Shown here: piece after piece, positions 7,561-16,584 of the stretch | Layout of the letters: every line of letters begins with the position of its first letter | Numbering within the stretch: position 1 is the first letter of the stretch | Made by a program: the position numbers and the translations under genes | DNA from: Lederbergia wuyishanensis | Lineage (GTDB): Bacteria > Bacillota > Bacilli > Bacillales > Bacillaceae_C | Direction: 5' to 3' | Assembly (NCBI RefSeq): GCF_022900255.1 | Contig: NZ_JALIRM010000009.1 | Span: 1-64,000, forward strand | DNA: 64,000 nucleotides | Notes under the pieces: model-generated | Databases searched by the model: none | Told to the model about the DNA's origin: nothing | What the model saw: the letters and a program-made list of their open reading frames with translations, nothing else

Positions 7561-7605
7561 AAAAAATTCAGCTTAAATATCAGACTTAAAATACAATTGA
7601 TCTAC

Positions 7606-8151
7606 TCACAAGTTTCTTTCTAACAATATCCCAACTTGCTCCGCCATAACATATGATGGATAGGGCATTTTGTTTTTTATCCACCACTCCACAATCCCAA
7701 CAAAGGACATCATAATGAATTGAAGGACAATATCTTCATTTAATCCACGATTTTTTCCAAATTTGACTTTAACTGCATTTTTGAATGCTTCTGCTAGAAA
7801 TTCAATGAACTGTGTACGAAAATACGGCGCTCCTTTACTTGCTAACATTGTAGAGAAGAATTGATAATTGCTTTTGATATATTCAAACCAGATTTGATTT
7901 GCATCTATATAATCCATTTCTTGTGCAGATTCACACATTTCCTGCATTTCGCTCATGTGTTCTTCAATGAGCTTATCAAGTAAATCAAATTTATCTATAT
8001 AATGAGAGTAAATCGTGCCCCGACTTACATTCGCCCTGTCGGAAATCTCTTGCATGGTAATATCGTCGAAATTTTTTTCAGATATTAGTTCAATAACAGC
8101 GTGTTTAATTACTTCTTGTGATTTCAGTCTTCTTCTATCAATACTAGACAT
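7606..8151 (-). CDS. TetR/AcrR family regulator
   Basis: A ~181-residue dimeric repressor. The N-terminal HTH reads SQEVIKHAVIELISEKNFDDITMQEISDRANVSRGTIYSHYIDKFDLLDKLI. The C-terminal ligand domain fits TetR_C_7/YfiR-like members (FMMSFVGIVEWWIKNKMPYP). I choose ATG 8151 because the upstream GTG at 8166 overlaps its own Shine-Dalgarno. A 23-bp inverted repeat (8196-8218) in the promoter is probably its operator. No same-strand efflux gene is adjacent, so the target could be itself or a distant gene. Confidence 0.9.
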   Translation of the reverse strand: MSSIDRRRLKSQEVIKHAVIELISEKNFDDITMQEISDRANVSRGTIYSHYIDKFDLLDKLIEEHMSEMQEMCESAQEMDYIDANQIWFEYIKSNYQFFSTMLASKGAPYFRTQFIEFLAEAFKNAVKVKFGKNRGLNEDIVLQFIMMSFVGIVEWWIKNKMPYPSYVMAEQVGILLERNL

Positions 8152-8195
8152 TAATAAAGATCCCACATCCTTAAATATAATGAATATATTATTTA

Positions 8196-8218
8196 GTTTG
8201 TTTCATGAACGAACAAAC
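8196..8218. promoter_or_regulatory. probable TetR operator
   Basis: GTTTGTT (8196-8202) and AACAAAC (8212-8218) are perfect inverted arms around a 9-nt centre. The site lies 45-67 bp upstream of the TetR start, a typical autoregulatory position. Confidence 0.55.
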
Positions 8219-8229
8219 CAGTTCTATTT

Positions 8230-8265
8230 CATGCCGCAAAAGATGCTTTTAACTTTTGCGGCATG
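8230..8265. terminator. hairpin between araC-type and tetR-type genes
   Basis: CATGCCGCAAAAG and CTTTTGCGGCATG form a perfect 13-bp stem with a 10-nt loop. It follows the AraC-type gene on the minus strand but lacks a long T run, so termination is only likely. Confidence 0.5.
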
Positions 8266-8326
8266 AATGACTTAGATATAAAGCATCATTAAGTACATTA
8301 CTTCGAAACTTAACAACTTTATATTT

Positions 8327-9244
8327 TTATGCATTTAACCTTTGGTCATATATTTCCCTCAAACGCTTGATATCTTCTCTCGGAGGAAAACCAAACATGC
8401 GTGAATATTCACGACTGAATTGTGATGGACTTTCGTACCCAACTCGAAATGCGACATCAGCGGCATCTGTAGATTCGGATAATAATAGGCGTCGAGCTTC
8501 TTGCAGTCTCAATTGTTTTTGGAATTGAATTGGACTCATAGCAGTTACCTCTTTAAAGTGCCTATGCAACGAAGAAACACTCATATTAGCTATTTCCGCA
8601 AGTTCCTCAATACGTATCAGTTGATCGTAGTTATTTTTGATTTGCTCGATGACGTCTCCAATTCGATGGGTATAACTTTCTTCTATTGCAATTTGGCCCA
8701 ATCTAACTCCATATGGACCTTGAAGGACTCTATATAGAATTTCCTTTGTAAAAAGAGGAGCAAGCACAGGAATATCTTTCGGTTTGTCTATTAAACGAAC
8801 CAACCTGCCTACCGCATCTAAAATGGTTGGCTCGATCCGGCTAACAAACATACCTCGCTTCGTTTTTTCTTTCGTCCCAACTTGTATATCAGAATCACTT
8901 AAAATCTCTAATATTTGACTTGGAGTGAATTCAAGCTTGATACACAAATACGGAACATCAGAAGCTGCCTTGATGACTTTACCAGTAACTGGCAAGTCAA
9001 CCGAAGCAACGAGGTAATCACCTGGACTGTACAAAAAGCGTTCCTGACCAAGAAATACTTCTTTTTCACCTTGGAGGATAATGCATAAAGAAGGCTTATA
9101 AACTCCGTGTTTTGGTTCAGTAACTTTAGACTCACGAATGAAAAATAGAGAAGGGATTTCCGTTGCATGAACACCATCTTGACCTGAATAACGCTTTATT
9201 ATTTCGGCGAGCTTATCGTGTTCTTTATATATTTCTTCAGACAT
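8327..9244 (-). CDS. AraC family transcriptional regulator (YqhC-like)
   Basis: A 305-residue protein. Residues ~20-170 form an AraC_N cupin-like effector domain (SLCIILQGEKEVFLGQERFLYSPGDYLVASVDLP). Residues ~200-295 carry the two-HTH AraC domain (ANMSVSSLHRHFKEVTAMSPIQFQKQLRLQEARRLL and VAFRVGYESPSQFSREYSRMFGFPP). This N-domain type is found in YqhC, which activates aldehyde-reductase genes. The gene is divergent from an aldo/keto reductase and MFS cluster starting 230 bp away, so it is a candidate activator of that cluster. ATG 9244 has a GGAGGT-like site. Confidence 0.9.
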   Translation of the reverse strand: MSEEIYKEHDKLAEIIKRYSGQDGVHATEIPSLFFIRESKVTEPKHGVYKPSLCIILQGEKEVFLGQERFLYSPGDYLVASVDLPVTGKVIKAASDVPYLCIKLEFTPSQILEILSDSDIQVGTKEKTKRGMFVSRIEPTILDAVGRLVRLIDKPKDIPVLAPLFTKEILYRVLQGPYGVRLGQIAIEESYTHRIGDVIEQIKNNYDQLIRIEELAEIANMSVSSLHRHFKEVTAMSPIQFQKQLRLQEARRLLLSESTDAADVAFRVGYESPSQFSREYSRMFGFPPREDIKRLREIYDQRLNA

Positions 9245-9475
9245 GACTACCTCCGTGTTCCGACCTTCATGGTTTTATTATAAAACATATTTTTTCTTTG
9301 AGTAAGTGTTGTGAGAGGATTAGGCAATCAATTAGGAGGAATGCGATATCTGGCGCTTTTTCCTATCTGTCATAATAATAAGGCAGACACTGCTATAATC
9401 TTAATTAATGTAAATGCTTTCTTTCTATCTATAAAGATAGGAAATTGCAAATATAGGAAAGTGAGGAACAAGTGA

Positions 9476-10456
9476 ATGGACTATGTGAAACTTGGAAATA
9501 CCGGTTTGGATGTATCTCGCCTTTGCCTCGGATGTATGAGTTTTGGTGTACCTGAGAGAGGCATTGCACCATGGTCGCTTACTGAAGAGAAAAGCAGGCC
9601 GATCATAAAGAAAGCACTTGAGTTAGGGATCAATTTTTTTGATACAGCAAATATTTATTCAGACGGTACGAGTGAGGAAATAGTAGGACGTGCTCTAAAA
9701 GACTATGCAAATCGTGATGAAATTGTTTTAGCGACAAAGGTTTATTTCCGCATGCATGATGGTCCAAATGGTGCCGGACTTTCTCGAAAAGCAATTATGA
9801 GTGAAATTGATAAAAGTCTTAATAGACTTGGAACAGATTATGTAGATTTATACCAAATTCATCGGTGGGATTACACTACTCCGATTGAAGAAACGATGGA
9901 AGCATTACATGATGTTGTGAAGGCTGGAAAGGTAAGATACATTGGTGCTTCTTCGATGTATGCTTGGCAATTTCTGAAAGCATTAAACGTATCAGAGAAA
10001 AACGGATGGACTCGATTTGTATCCATGCAAAATCAAATCAATCTTTTATATCGTGAGGAAGAAAGGGAAATGCTTCCGCTTTGTAAAGAAGAAAAAATTG
10101 CGGTGATTCCTTGGAGCCCACTTGCAAAAGGAAGATTAACTCGCGATTGGGTAGAAACAACGCATCGTTCGGAAATCGATGAAACGGCTAAGTGGTTTTA
10201 TGATCCAACTGCAGAAGCAGATCAAGTAGTGGTAGAAAGAGTGAAAGAAGTTGCAGAAAAACGCGGGATACCAAGAGCACAAGTTGCACTTGCTTGGGTA
10301 TTGCAAAAGGAGCCAATTACTTCTCCTATTATTGGTACGACGAAATTATCACATCTTGATGATGCCGTTGCTGCACTTTCGGTTGCATTAACACCTGAAG
10401 AAATTGCTTACATGGAGGAACCTTATGTACCACATTCTATTGTTGGTTTTGAATAA
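9476..10456 (+). CDS. aldo/keto reductase, copy 1
   Basis: A 326-residue NADPH-dependent (beta/alpha)8-barrel oxidoreductase of the YajO/YhdN-like AKR group. The catalytic tetrad is visible as Asp56 and Tyr61 (FFDTANIYS), Lys88 (LATKVYF) and His129 (YQIHRWD). SPIIGTTKLSHLDDAV near the C-terminus fits the cofactor phosphate region. It reduces aldehydes or ketones; the substrate is unknown. It precedes an MFS gene by 47 nt. A close paralogue lies at 11867, and the pair looks duplicated. Divergence from an AraC regulator suggests inducible expression. Confidence 0.9.
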   Translation: MDYVKLGNTGLDVSRLCLGCMSFGVPERGIAPWSLTEEKSRPIIKKALELGINFFDTANIYSDGTSEEIVGRALKDYANRDEIVLATKVYFRMHDGPNGAGLSRKAIMSEIDKSLNRLGTDYVDLYQIHRWDYTTPIEETMEALHDVVKAGKVRYIGASSMYAWQFLKALNVSEKNGWTRFVSMQNQINLLYREEEREMLPLCKEEKIAVIPWSPLAKGRLTRDWVETTHRSEIDETAKWFYDPTAEADQVVVERVKEVAEKRGIPRAQVALAWVLQKEPITSPIIGTTKLSHLDDAVAALSVALTPEEIAYMEEPYVPHSIVGFE

Positions 10457-10503
10457 TAAAATTTGAAACCAAACGAAGATATACATCTAAGGAGGATTGC
10501 ACC

Positions 10504-11664
10504 ATGGAACGCCTATGGACGAAGTCATTTATCCTAATGATGGTTGGGATGTTTTTTCTGTTTACAGGTTTTTATATGCTATACCCAACGCTCCCGCTGT
10601 TTATTAAACAGATAGGTGGAAACGAATCACATGTTGGTCTTGCGATGGGTGCATTTATGTTATCTGCTGTTATTCTTCGTCCAATTATTGGTGGGATGCT
10701 GGACCGTTTTGGTCGCCGTTCTTTCATGGTATGGGGTCTCCTCTTATTCGCCATTGCAATGTATATGTATGAATGGATTGCAGGAATAGCTGTTTTGATT
10801 GCGCTTAGAATATTGCATGGAATAAGTTGGGGTGTGTCCACAACTTCAATGCTAACAGCGATAACAGATATGATTCCAAAAACTAGGCGAGGAGAAGGGT
10901 TGGGATGGTCAGGGATGGCTATGACCCTAGCTATGGCAATCGGTCCACTTTTAGGGATCTGGTTTTCGGATAATCTATCATATCACTTTTTGTTTCTTTT
11001 TGGTTCGGTCCTCACAATCGCAGCGTTACTTTTGACATTTGGAGCGAAAATGCCATTTCAGCCGCAGCCAGGTACAAAGCGTATTGAAATGTTTGAAAAG
11101 TCGGTATTACCCGTTACAGCATCAGTATTTTTTCTATTTATTGCTTATGGCAGCATCACCACCTTTGTACCATTATTTGCTGACTCGATTCATGTCAATT
11201 CCGGTACATTTTTTCTAATCTATGCTTTGACACTTCTTTTAGTCCGTCCGATTGCTGGGAAGCTTTCCGACCGGTACGGTGAAGCATTTATCATTGTGCC
11301 CGCACTTGCTGTTACCATTTTAGCTTTAATTGCCTTGGGATTTTCAACTGGGATGATTGGCGTGCTTGTTTCGGCAATTTTATTCGGAATTGGTTTCGGT
11401 TCCGCTCAACCTGCACTTCAAGCAGCGACAATCAATCTTGTTCAGCCAGAACGTATAGGAGTAGCAAATGCTTCTTTTACAACTGCTACAGATCTAGGAA
11501 TTGGCCTAGGAGCAATTGTATTAGGATGGGTCTCTCAGCATACGAGTTATCAGATATTATTCACGGTTAGTGCAATGTCGGTAGCTTTGTCTTTGTTACT
11601 GTTTACTTTCTTTGTAATTCGTTTGTTGAAAAAGAAAAGCTTACAAATTAGCAAATCAAGTTAA
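10504..11664 (+). CDS. MFS transporter, copy 1
   Basis: A 386-residue inner-membrane carrier with 12 predicted helices. The MFS loop 2-3 signature reads RPIIGGMLDRFGRRSFM and its second-half echo reads RPIAGKLSDRYGEAF. It resembles the YwoG/YfcJ group of drug-efflux-type MFS proteins. The site AAGGAGG sits 6 nt before ATG. Co-transcription with the aldo/keto reductase suggests export of the same toxic carbonyl compound or its product, which is inference. Confidence 0.88.
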   Translation: MERLWTKSFILMMVGMFFLFTGFYMLYPTLPLFIKQIGGNESHVGLAMGAFMLSAVILRPIIGGMLDRFGRRSFMVWGLLLFAIAMYMYEWIAGIAVLIALRILHGISWGVSTTSMLTAITDMIPKTRRGEGLGWSGMAMTLAMAIGPLLGIWFSDNLSYHFLFLFGSVLTIAALLLTFGAKMPFQPQPGTKRIEMFEKSVLPVTASVFFLFIAYGSITTFVPLFADSIHVNSGTFFLIYALTLLLVRPIAGKLSDRYGEAFIIVPALAVTILALIALGFSTGMIGVLVSAILFGIGFGSAQPALQAATINLVQPERIGVANASFTTATDLGIGLGAIVLGWVSQHTSYQILFTVSAMSVALSLLLFTFFVIRLLKKKSLQISKSS

Positions 11665-11866
11665 AAATGATTTGACTGCTGATAAACGTTAACTTTCTTC
11701 GTTGCTCATTGTCCATTATGGCAACTTCGCTCCACAGAAGAATTCGTGACTCGAAAGACAAATGCTTTCAACTAGTCTTAATGTAATTCAAAATAAATTT
11801 GTCTACAAACTGGTTTCTTTCTTTAAATTTAAAAAAACTCAACTATAGGAAAGTGAGGATTTTCCA

Positions 11867-12844
11867 ATGGAATATGTAAAACTAGGGAATACAGGTCTAG
11901 ATGTATCAAGAATTTGTCTTGGAACGATGGGTTTTGGGGATGTTAACACTGGATTTCATCCATGGGTGCTAGACGAGGAGAATAGTCGAACAGTTATTAA
12001 AAAAGCTCTTGATTTAGGGGTTAACTTTTTTGATACAGCAAATGTGTATTCAAATGGAACGAGCGAGGAATATGTTGGACGTGCATTGAAGGATTATGCC
12101 AATCGTGATGAAATTGTACTTGCGACGAAAGTTCGTTTCAGAATGCATGATGGTCCAAATGGAGAGGGGCTTTCTCGAAAAGCCATTATGAGTGAAATTG
12201 ATAAAAGTCTTAAGAGACTTGGAACGGATTATGTGGATCTTTATCAGATTCATCGCTGGGATTACAATACTCCAATTGAAGAAACAATGGAAGCATTGCA
12301 CGATTTGGTGAAGGCTGGGAAGGTAAGGTATATTGGCGCTTCTGCCATGTATGCTTGGCAGTTCCTAAAGGCTTTGCATGTAGCGGAGAAAAATGGTTGG
12401 ACACGATTCGTATCGATGCAGAATCATTACAACCTTATGTACCGCGAAGAGGAGAGGGAAATGATGCCTCTTTGTAAGGAAGAAAATATCGCTGTAATTC
12501 CATATAGCCCGCTCGCATCAGGAAGATTGACTCGAAACGTGGAGGATACAACTTATCGTTCCGAAACGGATCGAGCTCAGAAAGCGAAATATGATGAGAC
12601 TGCTAAACACGACCGGTTGGTAATAGAACGGGTTGCGGAGCTTGCGGAAAAACATGGAGTTCCTCGTTCTCAAATCGCATTAGCTTGGTTGTTGAATAAA
12701 GAACCGGTAACAGCTCCGATTGTAGGTGCTACAAAAATATCTCATCTTGAAGATGCGGTAGCTGCTCTTTCGGTCAAGTTATCACCTGAGGAAATGGCTT
12801 TTCTTGAAGAGCCTTATGTTCCTCATCCGATAAGTGGTTTTTAA
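11867..12844 (+). CDS. aldo/keto reductase, copy 2
   Basis: A 325-residue paralogue of the protein at 9476, with long stretches identical between the two. The same tetrad is kept in FFDTANVYSNGTSEE, LATKVRF and YQIHRWD. Differences cluster in the substrate loops (VNTGFHPWVL against PERGIAPWSL, and RNVEDTTYRSETDRAQ against RDWVETTHRSEID), which suggests altered specificity after duplication. The leader motif CTATAGGAAAGTGAGGA is nearly shared with copy 1. A terminator follows. Confidence 0.9.
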   Translation: MEYVKLGNTGLDVSRICLGTMGFGDVNTGFHPWVLDEENSRTVIKKALDLGVNFFDTANVYSNGTSEEYVGRALKDYANRDEIVLATKVRFRMHDGPNGEGLSRKAIMSEIDKSLKRLGTDYVDLYQIHRWDYNTPIEETMEALHDLVKAGKVRYIGASAMYAWQFLKALHVAEKNGWTRFVSMQNHYNLMYREEEREMMPLCKEENIAVIPYSPLASGRLTRNVEDTTYRSETDRAQKAKYDETAKHDRLVIERVAELAEKHGVPRSQIALAWLLNKEPVTAPIVGATKISHLEDAVAALSVKLSPEEMAFLEEPYVPHPISGF

Positions 12845-12864
12845 ATAATGATGGAAGTATGGAG

Positions 12865-12907
12865 AAAAGCAGAGATACCGTTTTATTAAAGGGTATTTCT
12901 GCTTTTC
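12865..12907 (+). terminator. intrinsic terminator after aldo/keto reductase 2
   Basis: AAAAGCAGAGATACC (12865-12879) pairs with GGTATTTCTGCTTTT (12892-12906), with an 11-12-nt loop. Confidence 0.75.
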
Positions 12908-12941
12908 ATTTAAATATGAGTTCTTCTAAGGAGGACATACT

Positions 12942-14162
12942 TTGTATACACGGTTAAAAAGTTTATTTGCCATCAAAGGGTATAGCGTATTAGTTATTTG
13001 TATGCTATGCATTGGTATTGGTATTTCTATTACATCACCATACATTCCTTTATTTTTAACAGAAGATTTTGGAATGAGTGCTGGATCCTTTGGGATTTTC
13101 ATGGCGATCAGTTCATTGAGCGGTGTGGTTGTGAACTCGCTTATTGCAAAACATTCGGATAGTGGGATGGACCGAAAATGGATTATCATACTTGCCGCTC
13201 TTTCAGCTACCTTAGGGTATGCTTCGTATCTTATATTCCATAACTTCTTTATTCTACTTATTGTCGTCACTCTTTTTAACGGATTAGCTGCACCGGTCAT
13301 GCCGCAAATCTACGCATACGCACATGAATCGGCAAATGCTAGTAAATCCGATGACAAGACTTTTGCTATGTCCACATTGCGTTCTCTTATTTCTTTTGGA
13401 TTTCTGATAGGACCACTATGTGGAACATTGATACTAGCACTTGCTGGGTACACGGGAATCTTTCTTGGGACATCCATTCTTTACCTTTCAGTTGCGTCTC
13501 TTGTTTTCCTGTTTTTGAATAAAACTGAAGCGCCTAAAAGCGATGCCAAAAAGAAAATAAGCTTAGGTGCCTCTTGGATCAAAAATAGGGAGATTAGACT
13601 GCCGCTTATCGCCTTTTTATTTCTATTTGCTATCAATACTATTCATTTGATCATTACACCTTTATTTATTGTGAATGAACTGCATGGAACGTATAAGGAT
13701 GTCGGGTTGGTCGTTAGTATATGTGCTGGATTGGAAATTCCAATTATGCTCGGACTCGGAGCACTAGGAAAAAAGATATCAAATCATACATTGATGATAT
13801 ATAGCTGCATTATCTTAGTAATCTATTACACTATTTTAAGTGTAGCGACGCATCCTTGGCAGTTGATTCCGGCACAGCTTCTTCAGGCAACGTTTGTAGC
13901 CATTGTCATGGGTAATGGACTAAGCTATTTTACGGAACGACTGCCTAGTTCACCAGGACTTGCTACGACAATCTATTCTAACGGGTCCACGCTCGGAAGG
14001 TTGGTGGGAAGTCTTAGCGGAGGATTTATAGCCCAAGTGGTAGGTTTTCGTCAAGTTTTTTGGATGTGTCTGATACTAGTAATTCTTTCATTGATTATAT
14101 TTTGGAAAACAAGACCTCAAGGGGATAAAGATATAACTACTGAATACACTCGATCTGTATAG
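12942..14162 (+). CDS. MFS transporter, SetA-like sugar/drug efflux type
   Basis: A 406-residue, 12-helix carrier. It starts at TTG behind AAGGAGG with 8-nt spacing, the only good start. GISITSPYIPLFLTEDFGMSAGSFGIFMAISSLSG, the paired RSLISFGFLIGPLCG motif and YFTERLPSSPGLATTIYSNGSTLGRLVGSLSGG follow the pattern of SetA-type sugar efflux transporters. It differs clearly from the MFS protein at 10504, so only the reductases are duplicates. A terminator lies between it and the second reductase, so it may be transcribed partly on its own. Confidence 0.87.
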   Translation: MYTRLKSLFAIKGYSVLVICMLCIGIGISITSPYIPLFLTEDFGMSAGSFGIFMAISSLSGVVVNSLIAKHSDSGMDRKWIIILAALSATLGYASYLIFHNFFILLIVVTLFNGLAAPVMPQIYAYAHESANASKSDDKTFAMSTLRSLISFGFLIGPLCGTLILALAGYTGIFLGTSILYLSVASLVFLFLNKTEAPKSDAKKKISLGASWIKNREIRLPLIAFLFLFAINTIHLIITPLFIVNELHGTYKDVGLVVSICAGLEIPIMLGLGALGKKISNHTLMIYSCIILVIYYTILSVATHPWQLIPAQLLQATFVAIVMGNGLSYFTERLPSSPGLATTIYSNGSTLGRLVGSLSGGFIAQVVGFRQVFWMCLILVILSLIIFWKTRPQGDKDITTEYTRSV

Positions 14163-14169
14163 TCTTCAA

Positions 14170-14200
14170 AAAAGATAGCCTTAAAAAAGCTATCTTTTTC
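14170..14200 (+). terminator. intrinsic terminator after MFS transporter
   Basis: AAAAGATAGC and GCTATCTTTT arms with a 9-nt loop, followed by T/C. Confidence 0.75.
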
Positions 14201-14420
14201 CTTGTCCTATAAGTTAAATTTACTCTGGCTATAAAATATCTCAACGATGCTTTCCAATAATAAAAAAGTGATATACGGTTTTTATACGGATTCTTATTTA
14301 GCACACCTAGAATGAAATGTATTGAAAGGTACAATGTATGTATAGAACATGTATATAAATATTTTTTTTTATTTTGGTAATCATATAATTTATATAAGTG
14401 GGATAAGTTGGAGGTCCAAA

Positions 14421-15431
14421 ATGGAGAATAATCAAAATAAAACTGGGTTAACATCTGCGGAAATGGGAAAACTTTGGGCAACCTATGTAGGTAATACTAT
14501 GGGAAAATGCGTTCTTAGTTATTATCTTAAACATATAGATGACCGAGATATTAAAAAGGTTTTAAAGGATGCATTGAGTTTAAGTGAAGGATGGATAAGG
14601 AATATAAAATCTATTTTTGAAAAAGAGAAATTTCCTATACCAGTTGGATTTTCTGAAGAGGACGTAAATTTAGATGTTCCAAGACTATTTCATGATGAAT
14701 TTTATCTCCATTACTTGCAATATTTAGGCAAGGCAGGAATGAGTATTTATTCTGTAGCCATTCCTTTGGTATCAAGAATAGATATAAGAAATTTGTATAT
14801 AAAAGGTCTTAATGATACTTCTAAATTGTTGGGAGAGGTAAACGATATTCTTAAGGAAAAAGGGCACTTAGCAAATTCGCCTTATATTCCAAATCCTAAA
14901 GGTACTGATTTTATTGATAAGCAAAATTATTTAAATGGTTTTGTTGGTAATAAAAGACCTCTTCATGGGTTGGAAATAGCTCACCTTTATGGAAATCTTA
15001 ATAATGATGTGACAAGCAAAGCTCTCATTATTGGTTTTAGCCAAGGAACGAGAAATGAAAAGGTAAGAAAATACTTAGAGCGCGGAAAAGATATTAATCA
15101 TAAGCATATAGAGGGGCTTTCGAAAAAACTGTCCGAAGACCATTTACCTTCTCCAACTCTTTTAGACCATTTGGTTACGACCTCTACTTCTGCGCCGTTT
15201 TCTGATAAACTTATGGTTTTTCATAAAATCGATATGTTTTCAATGAAGATAAGGGAATATGCCAATGGAGCCTCACTTAACGGAAGGAAAGATATCGGTG
15301 TTTTATACGCTCGTTGTTTATTAGATGTTTCATTATATGTTGAAGATGGTGCCAATCTAATGATTGATCATAATTGGCTAGAACAGCCACCAGGGGCGCC
15401 AAACCGAAACCAATTAATTAAAGAGAAGTAG
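14421..15431 (+). CDS. DUF3231 family protein
   Basis: A 336-residue soluble helical protein with two related halves. The first is around LTSAEMGKLWATYVGNTMGKCVLSYYLKHIDD and the second around PLHGLEIAHLYGNLNNDVTSKALIIGF. Each is followed by a long helix and a P-S/P-x-P region (NSPYIPNP, DHLPSPTLLDH). This is the DUF3231 layout, common in Bacillus and distantly like ferritin/catalase-type bundles; no function is known. I use ATG 14421 because GTTGGAGG lies 7 nt upstream, whereas the earlier ATG at 14349 has none. It is a single gene. Confidence 0.85.
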   Translation: MENNQNKTGLTSAEMGKLWATYVGNTMGKCVLSYYLKHIDDRDIKKVLKDALSLSEGWIRNIKSIFEKEKFPIPVGFSEEDVNLDVPRLFHDEFYLHYLQYLGKAGMSIYSVAIPLVSRIDIRNLYIKGLNDTSKLLGEVNDILKEKGHLANSPYIPNPKGTDFIDKQNYLNGFVGNKRPLHGLEIAHLYGNLNNDVTSKALIIGFSQGTRNEKVRKYLERGKDINHKHIEGLSKKLSEDHLPSPTLLDHLVTTSTSAPFSDKLMVFHKIDMFSMKIREYANGASLNGRKDIGVLYARCLLDVSLYVEDGANLMIDHNWLEQPPGAPNRNQLIKEK

Positions 15432-15491
15432 ACTATAGATAATTACTTTTGAGAGGCCGTGAGTAATAACGAATAATGAGGTTATAGCATT

Positions 15492-15525
15492 CCCTCTACT
15501 GATAAAAAAGTAGGGGACTTTTTAT
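15492..15525 (+). terminator. intrinsic terminator after DUF3231 gene
   Basis: CCCTCTACT pairs with AGTAGGGG around an A-rich loop and is followed by ACTTTTTAT. Confidence 0.7.
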
Positions 15526-15536
15526 GCCTATATTTT

Positions 15537-15588
15537 TTGACATGAAACCATAAGGTGTTATATTATTAATATGCAACCAAATGGTTTT
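15537..15588 (+). promoter_or_regulatory. promoter with ArsR-type operator repeats
   Basis: TTGACA (15537-15542) and TATTAT (15561-15566) with an 18-bp spacer form a sigma-A promoter. The spacer holds AACCATAAGGTGTT, and just downstream AACCAAATGGTT (15575-15586) is a perfect AACCA/TGGTT palindrome. Both suit autorepression by the ArsR-type protein of this operon. Confidence 0.6.
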
Positions 15589-15613
15589 ATATTTACACTA
15601 AAGGAGAACAACA

Positions 15614-16033
15614 ATGGAAAATAAAGTAGAGGATATAAAGCAAACAGTGATAATCGAGGCACCAATTCAACAGGTTTGGAAGACAGTGTCCACGTCAGAA
15701 GGAATTTCATCTTGGTTTATGCCGAATGATTTTGAACCAAAAGTAGGTCATGAATTTCATGTGCAATCGCCATTCGGACCTTCTCCATGTAAAGTGTTAG
15801 AAGTAGAAAAACCTCATCGACTTTCTTTTTCTTGGGATACAGATGGATGGGTCGTTACGTTTATATTAAAAGAATTAGGTGATAAGACAGAGTTTACACT
15901 TATCCATGGAGGGTGGAAGGAAGCAGATTCGATAGTACCAAAAGCAGGGGAAAAAGCTTCTATTATTCGTGATAGAATGAATCAAGGTTGGGCTGTTATC
16001 ACTCAGAAACTTCGAAAGGTTGTGGAGGGCTAA
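15614..16033 (+). CDS. SRPBCC / AHSA1-type protein
   Basis: A 139-residue START-like helix-grip protein. [41 protein letters not shown] and [39 protein letters not shown] are the AHSA1 family hallmarks (B. subtilis YndB-like). Such proteins bind a hydrophobic ligand in a large cavity. It is followed directly by the ArsR-type regulator (stop TAA at 16031-16033, start GTG at 16034), a very common pairing in Bacilli. Ligand unknown. Confidence 0.9.
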   Translation: MENKVEDIKQTVIIEAPIQQVWKTVSTSEGISSWFMPNDFEPKVGHEFHVQSPFGPSPCKVLEVEKPHRLSFSWDTDGWVVTFILKELGDKTEFTLIHGGWKEADSIVPKAGEKASIIRDRMNQGWAVITQKLRKVVEG

Positions 16034-16399
16034 GTGTCTTCACCTGCTAAAAAATATGATGTTTTTCAATCGATCGCCGATCCAACCCGAAGAAAGATGC
16101 TTCAATTACTTGCACAAAAAGAAATGCCAATTTCCACTATCACATCGCATTTTTCGATGAGCCGCACGGCCATTGCTAAGCATCTTCACATACTTTCAGA
16201 AGCAGAATTAGTTAATGGAAGAAAGGTTGGAAGGGAAAAGATATATTCATTAAAGCCAGAGCCTTTTGAGGAATTAAAACAATGGCTTTCTTATTACGAC
16301 CAATTTTGGAGTAATAAGTTGTCTATGCTAAAAAATACGGTTGAAAATAAGGAAGAAACAAGTTTAAGGACAGTTAAAACAGAAGAAGAAAAGAAATGA
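16034..16399 (+). CDS. ArsR-family winged-helix repressor (SdpR-like)
   Basis: A 121-residue regulator. DVFQSIADPTRRKMLQLLAQKEMPISTITSHFSMSRTAIAKHLHILSEAELVNGRKVGREKIYSLKPEPFEEL is a complete winged HTH. No metal-binding CxC/His cluster is visible, so it belongs to the non-metal, SdpR/YczG-like branch that pairs with SRPBCC proteins. GTG start, translationally adjacent to the SRPBCC gene. The paired AACC/GGTT repeats at 15549-15586 are its probable operators. Confidence 0.9.
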   Translation: MSSPAKKYDVFQSIADPTRRKMLQLLAQKEMPISTITSHFSMSRTAIAKHLHILSEAELVNGRKVGREKIYSLKPEPFEELKQWLSYYDQFWSNKLSMLKNTVENKEETSLRTVKTEEEKK

Positions 16400-16487
16400 T
16401 AATGGTAAAAACATTAAATATAAAGTAAAATATATGTAAGAATAGGGGAGTATTCCAGTAAATGGACCCCTCTTTTAATAACTAATA

Positions 16488-16567
16488 TTGTGAATTAGTG
16501 AGCAAATAAACACGGTGAGTACCGAAAGGATTTAAATTTTTAAATATATATGTGAAATAGTGAGCAA
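16488..16567 (+). promoter_or_regulatory. paired Rex-like sites before the FNT channel gene
   Basis: TTGTGAATTAGTGAGCAA (16488-16505) and ATGTGAAATAGTGAGCAA (16550-16567) differ at only two positions. Both keep the TGTGAA left half of the Rex operator, with a degenerate right half. They lie exactly 62 bp apart, close to six helical turns, with the second ending 17 bp before the ATG. The FNT gene ywcJ belongs to the B. subtilis Rex regulon, which supports the call. Confidence 0.5.
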
Positions 16568-16584
16568 ATGGGAGATGATTTAAA

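Noticed and set aside
12926-14481. Long antisense frames inside and beside the MFS gene
   Set aside because: They lack good RBS, have no domain features and mirror codon bias of the real sense gene.
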